A stretch of DNA of 35,374 nucleotides from Bacteroidota bacterium (GTDB lineage Bacteria; Bacteroidota; Bacteroidia; AKYH767-A; JABDAW01), in assembly GCA_013288905.1 (NCBI GenBank), contig JABDAW010000011.1, forward strand, positions 1 through 35,374, given 5' to 3'. Within the stretch, counting starts at the first letter, position 1, and each line of letters starts with the position of its first letter. The notes beneath the pieces were generated by a model, which was not told the origin of the DNA, made no database searches, and saw only the letters and a list, made by a program, of their open reading frames with translations. Of the stretch, positions 30,494-35,374 are shown one piece after another. Both the position numbers and the translations under genes were made by a program.

Positions 30494-31726
30494 ATGATGC
30501 CAAAATATATCCTTTGTCTCCTGTTAATAATGTCCCTTCTTGAAGGCTCTGTTGGGAATAATCCATTGCCCAATAGTATTGATGGTAAAGGAAATAATGA
30601 AACTATAAAGGTTGATCTTGACCTCGTTGCTGATAAAATCCTTGCCCCTGTCGCCATGACAAATGCAGGCGATGGCAGCAACAGATTGTTTATTTGTGAG
30701 CAACCCGGCATCATCAAAATCATTAAGAATAATAAAGTTTTAGCCGAGCCTTTTCTTGATATTCGCAACAAGGTTATTTCGCTGAATCCTATGTATGATG
30801 AGCGCGGGCTGCTGGGTTTGGCGTTCCATCCTCAATATAAAAGTAATGGGCGGTTTTTTATTTATTACAGTGCCCCCGCCGGCAGCGATGATTGGAATCA
30901 TAAGAATATTCTGGCGGAATATAAAGTCGCTCACAACGACCCCGATAAAGCCGACCTCCAGGAAACAATTCTGATGACTTTTGATGAGCCGCAAATGAAT
31001 CATAATGGAGGGCAATTATGCTTCGGTAAGGATGGTTATCTATACATCGGTCTCGGCGATGGGGGCGGCGCGGGCGATGATCATGGCAAGACAGGTAATG
31101 CGCAGAATCTTCATGCTTTATTGGGCAAAATATTGAGGATTGATGTGGATAAAGAAAAGCCTTACAGCATCCCGAATGACAATCCATTTGTGGGCAAAGA
31201 TGGTAAGCCGGAGATCTATTGTTATGGAATGAGAAACCCTTGGAAGTTCAGCTTTGACAAGGCTTCCGGGCAGCTATTCTGTGGCGATGTAGGACAAAAT
31301 AAATATGAAGAAGTGGACATCATTGAGAAGGGAAAGAACTATGGATGGCGCATCATGGAAGGGCTGCATTGCTACAACCCTGCGGAGAATTGCAATCAAT
31401 CAGGTTTGACTTTGCCCATCAATGAATACAGCCATGAGGTTGGGAATTGCATCATCGGTGGCTATGTATATAATGGCAAAAAGATGCCTGAACTTCAGGG
31501 TAAATATATCTTTGGAGATTGGTCAGGGAAATTGTTTTATTTAATTTCCATTAGCTTTGGTTCTTATTTAAGATTTCCTTTGTTAGTGAATACTATCGGC
31601 ACTGAGAATATAGGCATCAACATCAATAGCTTTGGGGAAGATGAGGATGGAGAAATCTATGTCCTTACGCAAAAGACTACTGGTCCTAAGAGCACGTCAG
31701 GAGCGATTTATAAGATTGTGAAATAA
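30494..31726 (+). CDS. Glucose/sorbosone dehydrogenase-family (PQQ-dependent sugar dehydrogenase) protein
   Basis: 410 residues with a signal peptide (YILCLLLIMSLLEGSVG). It is a six-bladed beta-propeller of the GSDH family. Typical segments in order are LFICEQPGIIKII, DERGLLGLAFHPQYKSNGRF, GGQLCFGKDGYLYIGLGDGG, ILRIDVDKEKPYSIPNDNPF, YGMRNPWKFSFDKASGQLFC and KYIFGDWSGKLFYL. Family members oxidise sugars or act as secreted propellers using PQQ; cofactor use here is not proven. It acts outside the cytoplasm. There is no T9SS domain. It is followed 9 bp later by tsaC with a purine-rich GAGAAGGGG between them. Confidence 0.88.
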   Translation: MMPKYILCLLLIMSLLEGSVGNNPLPNSIDGKGNNETIKVDLDLVADKILAPVAMTNAGDGSNRLFICEQPGIIKIIKNNKVLAEPFLDIRNKVISLNPMYDERGLLGLAFHPQYKSNGRFFIYYSAPAGSDDWNHKNILAEYKVAHNDPDKADLQETILMTFDEPQMNHNGGQLCFGKDGYLYIGLGDGGGAGDDHGKTGNAQNLHALLGKILRIDVDKEKPYSIPNDNPFVGKDGKPEIYCYGMRNPWKFSFDKASGQLFCGDVGQNKYEEVDIIEKGKNYGWRIMEGLHCYNPAENCNQSGLTLPINEYSHEVGNCIIGGYVYNGKKMPELQGKYIFGDWSGKLFYLISISFGSYLRFPLLVNTIGTENIGININSFGEDEDGEIYVLTQKTTGPKSTSGAIYKIVK

Positions 31727-31735
31727 GAGAAGGGG

Positions 31736-32335
31736 ATGAAGAAACGTTTCGAGAAAGAAGACTTCAGCATGTATGCCGAAGAGATTAGAAATTGTATTAA
31801 AGTTCTTCGGGAAGGAGGCACGATATTATATCCGACCGATACTATCTGGGGAATTGGCTGTGATGCTACAAACGAGGTGGCAGTAGCAAAGATATATGCC
31901 TTGAAGAAAAGAAATGAAGAGAAAAGCATGATAGCTTTAGTAGCTAATGAATGGATGCTTGAACAATATGTTCAGGAGGTTCCAAAGGCTGCGTTTGATT
32001 TTATTGAGAATATGGAGAAGCCTTTGACCATCATCTATCCTAATGCAATTAACTTAGCAAAGAATCTTGTCAGTGATGATAGAACTGTTGGTATAAGGAT
32101 TATAAAGGATACTTTCTGTGCTCAATTAATTCGACAATTTAAATACCCTATTGTCTCTACATCTGCGAATATCAGTGGGCTTGCTGCTCCTAATTCTTTT
32201 AATGATATTGATGAAGAGATTGTTTCAGGAGTTGATTATGTTGTGAATCTTCGGCAGCACGAATCAAGTAAAAATACTCCTTCTACAATCATTAAAGTTG
32301 AATTAAACGGGGTGTTTAAGATATTAAGAAAGTAA
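31736..32335 (+). CDS. tsaC: L-threonylcarbamoyladenylate synthase (TsaC/YrdC type)
   Basis: 199 residues, the size of single-domain TsaC rather than the longer Sua5. The signature LREGGTILYPTDTIWGIGCD, the Lys/Arg pair in YALKKRNEEKSMIAL and the late motif VSTSANISG line the ATP/threonine/bicarbonate pocket. It makes threonylcarbamoyl-AMP, the first step of the t6A modification at tRNA position 37. The start may be this ATG or the later MYAEEI, since the first 11 residues are not part of the domain. It directly abuts cca, so both tRNA-maturation genes are co-transcribed. Confidence 0.9.
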   Translation: MKKRFEKEDFSMYAEEIRNCIKVLREGGTILYPTDTIWGIGCDATNEVAVAKIYALKKRNEEKSMIALVANEWMLEQYVQEVPKAAFDFIENMEKPLTIIYPNAINLAKNLVSDDRTVGIRIIKDTFCAQLIRQFKYPIVSTSANISGLAAPNSFNDIDEEIVSGVDYVVNLRQHESSKNTPSTIIKVELNGVFKILRK

Positions 32336-33760
32336 ATGAAGAAGAAGGATAATTTAAGCAATTCTATATTCGATATTATCTCGAATGTTGCTGATAAGAT
32401 GGATGCAGAAGCTTACGTAATTGGCGGCTATGTAAGGGATTTGATGTTGCAACGACCGAGCAAGGATATTGATATTGTAGTCCTCGGCAGTGGCATTGAC
32501 TTGGCAAAGAATGTAGCTAAGTCTATCGGGGATCATGTGCATGTGAATGTCTTTAAAAACTTTGGCACTGCCATGATGAAGTTTGATGATTTGGAAATAG
32601 AATTCGTTGGAGCAAGAAAGGAAAGTTATCGCAGTGATTCCCGTAAACCTATTGTTGAGAATGGAACGATAGAAGATGATCAGAAGCGTCGTGATTTCAC
32701 AATTAATGCAATGGCAATTAGCCTTAATAAAAAGAACTATGGGGAATTGATTGATCCCTTCGATGGAATGAAAGATTTGGAAAGGAAGATTATCCGAACT
32801 CCTCTCGAACCAGGCATTACTTACTCTGATGATCCTTTAAGAATGATGCGTGCCATTCGCTTTGCCACCCAGCTTGATTTTGTTATTGAAGAGAAATCAC
32901 TCGAAGCTATTCTACAAAACAAAGAACGCATTTCTATAGTCTCTATGGAACGTATTTCAGAGGAGTTGAATAAGATAATCCTTGCACCTCTTCCAAGTAT
33001 TGGATTCAAGTATTTATTTGATACCGGACTCTTGAAACTAATCTTTCCGGAGATGGCAGCGCTTCAAGGAATTGACATTCGGAATGGCATGGCTCACAAG
33101 GATAATTTCTATCATACCCTTCAGGTTCTTGATAATATTTCAGACATGACTAATGATCTCTGGCTAAGGTGGGCTGCCATTCTTCATGACATTGCGAAGC
33201 CTGCTACTAAACGTTTCGATCCTGAAGTGGGCTGGACATTTCATGGGCATGAGGACAGGGGTTCGAGGATGGTGAAAAAGATATTCACGAATCTTAAATT
33301 GCCATTGAATGAGAAGATGAAATATGTAGAGAAACTCGTGCTGCTGCATCTTCGTCCAATCGTTTTGGCGCAGAGTATTGTTACCGATTCTGCTGTGAGG
33401 AGATTGCTGATGGAGGCAGGAGATGACATTGATGATTTGATGACTCTATGCCATGCCGATATTACTTCCAAGAACCAATTAAAGGTGAGGAAATACATCG
33501 CCAACTTTGAATTAGTCAGAGAGAAATTAAAAGAAGTAGAAGAGAAAGATCAACTGCGCAACTGGCAACCTCCCATCACCGGAGAAGATATTATGAAAGC
33601 CTTCGACCTCAAGCCCGGCAGGGAAATCGGCATCATTAAGAACGCTATCCGCGAAGCAATTCTTGAAGGCGAAATTAAAAACGATTACACCGAGGCTTAT
33701 ACTTTTATGATTAAAGAAGGGGAGAGAATAGGACTGAAAGTAGTTGAAGATAATTTGTAG
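32336..33760 (+). CDS. cca: CCA tRNA nucleotidyltransferase / polyA polymerase-family protein with HD domain
   Basis: 474 residues. The nucleotidyltransferase head has EAYVIGGYVRDLMLQRPSKD followed by IDIVVLG (the G-G-x-V-R-D and D-x-D motifs). Then come KRRDFTINAMAISL, LIDPFDGMKDLERKIIRT and DDPLRMMRAIRFATQL. A C-terminal HD phosphohydrolase-like domain has LRWAAILHDIAKPATKR and GHEDRGSRMV. It adds or repairs the 3' CCA of tRNAs. Bacteroidota often encode this HD-fused form. It starts immediately after the tsaC stop and converges on pdhB with a 14-bp gap. Confidence 0.92.
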   Translation: MKKKDNLSNSIFDIISNVADKMDAEAYVIGGYVRDLMLQRPSKDIDIVVLGSGIDLAKNVAKSIGDHVHVNVFKNFGTAMMKFDDLEIEFVGARKESYRSDSRKPIVENGTIEDDQKRRDFTINAMAISLNKKNYGELIDPFDGMKDLERKIIRTPLEPGITYSDDPLRMMRAIRFATQLDFVIEEKSLEAILQNKERISIVSMERISEELNKIILAPLPSIGFKYLFDTGLLKLIFPEMAALQGIDIRNGMAHKDNFYHTLQVLDNISDMTNDLWLRWAAILHDIAKPATKRFDPEVGWTFHGHEDRGSRMVKKIFTNLKLPLNEKMKYVEKLVLLHLRPIVLAQSIVTDSAVRRLLMEAGDDIDDLMTLCHADITSKNQLKVRKYIANFELVREKLKEVEEKDQLRNWQPPITGEDIMKAFDLKPGREIGIIKNAIREAILEGEIKNDYTEAYTFMIKEGERIGLKVVEDNL

Positions 33761-33774
33761 TTTCTTGAGCAGAA

Positions 33775-34752
33775 CTACAGATACATCACCTCCTTTACAG
33801 CCTTAATAACTCTTGTCGGATTTGGTAAATAAGCTTCGATCAAAGTAGGTGCATAAGGCAGCGGAACATCGCCTCCCATAACCCTTTTGATGGGTGCATC
33901 AAGATAATCGAAGGCATCTTTCTGAACTTTAAAAGCAACTTCGGTAGCGATAGAACCAAGGGGCCAGGACTCTTCAACAATCACAAGGCGATTGGTCTTC
34001 CTGACAGATTCAATGATGGTTTTATAATCAATCGGACGAACAGTTCGAAGGTCAATTACTTCAGCATTAATATTTTCTTTAGCAAGTTCTTCAGCAGCTT
34101 TAAGAGCAATTTTCATCATCTTCCCAAAGGAAACAATCGTAACATCGGTGCCCGTCTTCTTAACTTCTGCAACACCTATAGGGAGGAGATATTCGCCATC
34201 AGGAATCATCCCTTTATCGCCATACATCTGCTCGGATTCCATAAAAATAACGGGGTCATTATCCCTTATCGCCGCCTTCAGCAAACCCTTGGCATCAGCG
34301 GGATTGGAGGGCACTATCACTTTAAGTCCGGGACAATTTGCATACCAGCTTTCGAATGCTTGAGAGTGTTGCGAACTCAACATTCCGGCAGATGCAGTAG
34401 GACCTCTGAACACGATAGGAACTGTGAATTGTCCGCCGGACATAGACATCATTTTGGCGGCTCCATTAATGACCTGATCTATCGCCACCAAAGAAAAATT
34501 AAAGGTCATAAATTCAATAATCGGTCTCAAGCCATTCATTGCCGAGCCGATGCCAATTCCGGCAAAGCCCAATTCAGAAATCGGAGTATCAATCACCCGT
34601 CTTGCCCCGAATTCATCCAGCATTCCCTGGCTGGCTTTGTAGGCACCGTTATATTCCGCCACTTCTTCGCCCATCAGATAAACATTTTCATCCCTGCGCA
34701 TTTCCTCTGACATGGCTTCCCGAAGAGCCTCTCTGAACTGTACTTCTCTCAT
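33775..34752 (-). CDS. pdhB: Pyruvate dehydrogenase E1 component, beta subunit
   Basis: 325 residues, full length. N-terminal REVQFREALREAMSEEMRRD and VYLMGEEVAEYNGAYKASQG are the E1-beta opening. GPTASAGMLSSQHSQAFESW, NPADAKGLLKAAIRDNDPVI and the C-terminal VVEESWPLGSIATEVAF (transketolase C-terminal domain) complete it. With E1-alpha it decarboxylates pyruvate using thiamine diphosphate and passes the acetyl group to E2. The alpha and E2 genes are not in this window; in Bacteroidota they are often elsewhere. A pdh-versus-2-oxoisovalerate assignment rests on the typical E1-beta sequence only. A -7 box lies upstream. Confidence 0.93.
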   Translation of the reverse strand: MREVQFREALREAMSEEMRRDENVYLMGEEVAEYNGAYKASQGMLDEFGARRVIDTPISELGFAGIGIGSAMNGLRPIIEFMTFNFSLVAIDQVINGAAKMMSMSGGQFTVPIVFRGPTASAGMLSSQHSQAFESWYANCPGLKVIVPSNPADAKGLLKAAIRDNDPVIFMESEQMYGDKGMIPDGEYLLPIGVAEVKKTGTDVTIVSFGKMMKIALKAAEELAKENINAEVIDLRTVRPIDYKTIIESVRKTNRLVIVEESWPLGSIATEVAFKVQKDAFDYLDAPIKRVMGGDVPLPYAPTLIEAYLPNPTRVIKAVKEVMYL

Positions 34753-34773
34753 ATTTGCTTTTTATTTAGCGGG

Positions 34774-34781
34774 CAAAATTA
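34774..34781 (-). promoter_or_regulatory. -7 box of pdhB
   Basis: The reverse strand reads TAATTTTG, a match to TAnnTTTG, 22 bp before the pdhB start. Confidence 0.5.
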
Positions 34782-34919
34782 TGAAATTATTGAAATTTAT
34801 AAAAGACAGGATATTCATTCCAGAAACTTCCTCATTGAATTCCAAATAGTGATTTGTTCAATTATTTTCTCATTGGCGACTTAAAACCATCAATATTTTT
34901 GTAATATGCCTTCATTGCG

Positions 34920-35351
34920 AATCTTAAGCAGGCTATACACGCGTCGGATGACCTCGTTGCCAAAACCGAAGAGGCTATACACGCGTCGGACGACCTCGTT
35001 GCCAAACTCAAACCGATTATACACGCGTCGGATGACCTCGTTGCCAAACTCAAACCGATTATACACGCGTCGGACGACCTCGTTGCCAAACTCAAACCGA
35101 TTATACACGCGTCGGACGACCTCGTTGCCAAAATTTATGCGATTATACACGTGTACAACCCACTTCTTGAATTTCATTAGTCGATATTACACGTGTATAA
35201 TCGGATAAATTTTCACAACAAGTGGGTTCTACACGTGTATAATCGCATAAATTTTGGCAACGAGGTCGTCCGACGCGTGTATAATCGGTTTGAGTTTGGC
35301 AACGAGGTCGTCCGACGCATGTATAGCCTCTTCGGTTTTGGCAACGAGGTC
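34920..35351. repeat. 42-bp tandem array folded into a large imperfect inverted repeat
   Basis: GACCTCGTTGCCAAA begins units at 34950, 34992, 35034, 35076 and 35118, exactly 42 bp apart. The reverse complement ends units at 35267, 35309 and 35351, again 42 bp apart. The two arms mirror each other around about 35192: the inner unit with AATTTATGCGATTATACACG, the CTCAAACCG unit and the CCGAAGAGGC unit occur in both in the same order, with two extra CTCAAACCG units on the left. The palindrome CGATTATACACGTGTATAAT occurs near the centre. ORFs through it (three frames, both strands) are artefacts of the period. The 620-bp stretch after pdhB holds no gene I can support. Confidence 0.93.
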
Positions 35352-35374
35352 ATAATACATAAATTGAGCCTTAT

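Noticed and set aside
30740-31187. ORFs opposite the sugar dehydrogenase gene (30740..31015, 30858..31187)
   Set aside because: They are antisense shadows of a clearly recognised gene.
34862-35208. ORFs 34862..35131, 34890..35177 and 34906..35208 as repeat proteins
   Set aside because: Three overlapping frames on two strands all come from the same 42-bp repeat, and none has a plausible start context.

Overview
The window looks like chromosomal DNA of an environmental member of the Bacteroidota. The evidence is AT-rich sequence, secreted proteins with type IX secretion (T9SS) C-terminal sorting domains, many copies of the Bacteroidota -7 promoter box TAnnTTTG, an ECF sigma/anti-sigma pair of the usual Bacteroidota type, and few Shine-Dalgarno sites. 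A pyruvate dehydrogenase E1 beta gene fits an organism that is not a strict fermenter. No rRNA, tRNA, CRISPR array or transposase gene was seen.

Layout. 1-2354: two multi-membrane glycosyltransferases (GT39-like, cut by the window edge, and GT22-like), leftward. 2355-2913: promoter and a probable MutS-family relic. 2914-4935: TMTC-like membrane protein with TPRs. 4968-6584: ECF sigma factor and anti-sigma factor. 6748-7938: lipoprotein with its own terminator. 8154-9440: rarA. 9470-9701: a 21-bp tandem array. 9831-12782: small putative lipoprotein and a T9SS serine protease. 12916-14568: two small unknown genes and a purple-acid-phosphatase-like enzyme. 14590-14984: antitoxin with a truncated RelE/ParE-like toxin. 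15116-15907: lipoprotein. 15968-16860: a nested inverted-repeat element and a 42-bp array whose units flip orientation. 16860-17831: unknown protein. 17843-18514: three nested inverted-repeat elements nearly back to back. 18590-25345: a seven-gene surface-polysaccharide operon (flippase, sulfotransferase, polymerase, GT4, acyltransferase, sulfotransferase, methyltransferase). 25513-26925: RCC1-repeat T9SS protein. 27035-27252: second copy of the first nested element family. 27470-27931: rlmH. 27974-29659: T9SS-domain relic, lipoprotein, and a helical plus FN3-like protein. 29704-29903: a second 21-bp array (heptapeptide KKLNGDQ). 30075-30341: small unknown gene. 30494-33760: sugar dehydrogenase, tsaC and cca. 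33775-34752: pdhB. 34920-35351: a 42-bp array folded into a large imperfect inverted repeat.

The housekeeping genes (rarA, rlmH, tsaC, cca, pdhB) are ordinary. The polysaccharide operon probably makes a sulfated, methylated and acylated surface glycan. The unusual content lies between genes. (1) Four unrelated tandem arrays all have a period of exactly 21 or 42 bp, equal to 2 or 4 helical turns and 7 or 14 codons, and three of them contain inverted units. (2) A set of 157-218 bp elements has outer terminal inverted repeats enclosing a second, unrelated inverted repeat; two have perfect 8-bp flanking duplications, and two copies share one outer end but carry different inner hairpins. These two patterns are the best candidates for something undescribed.
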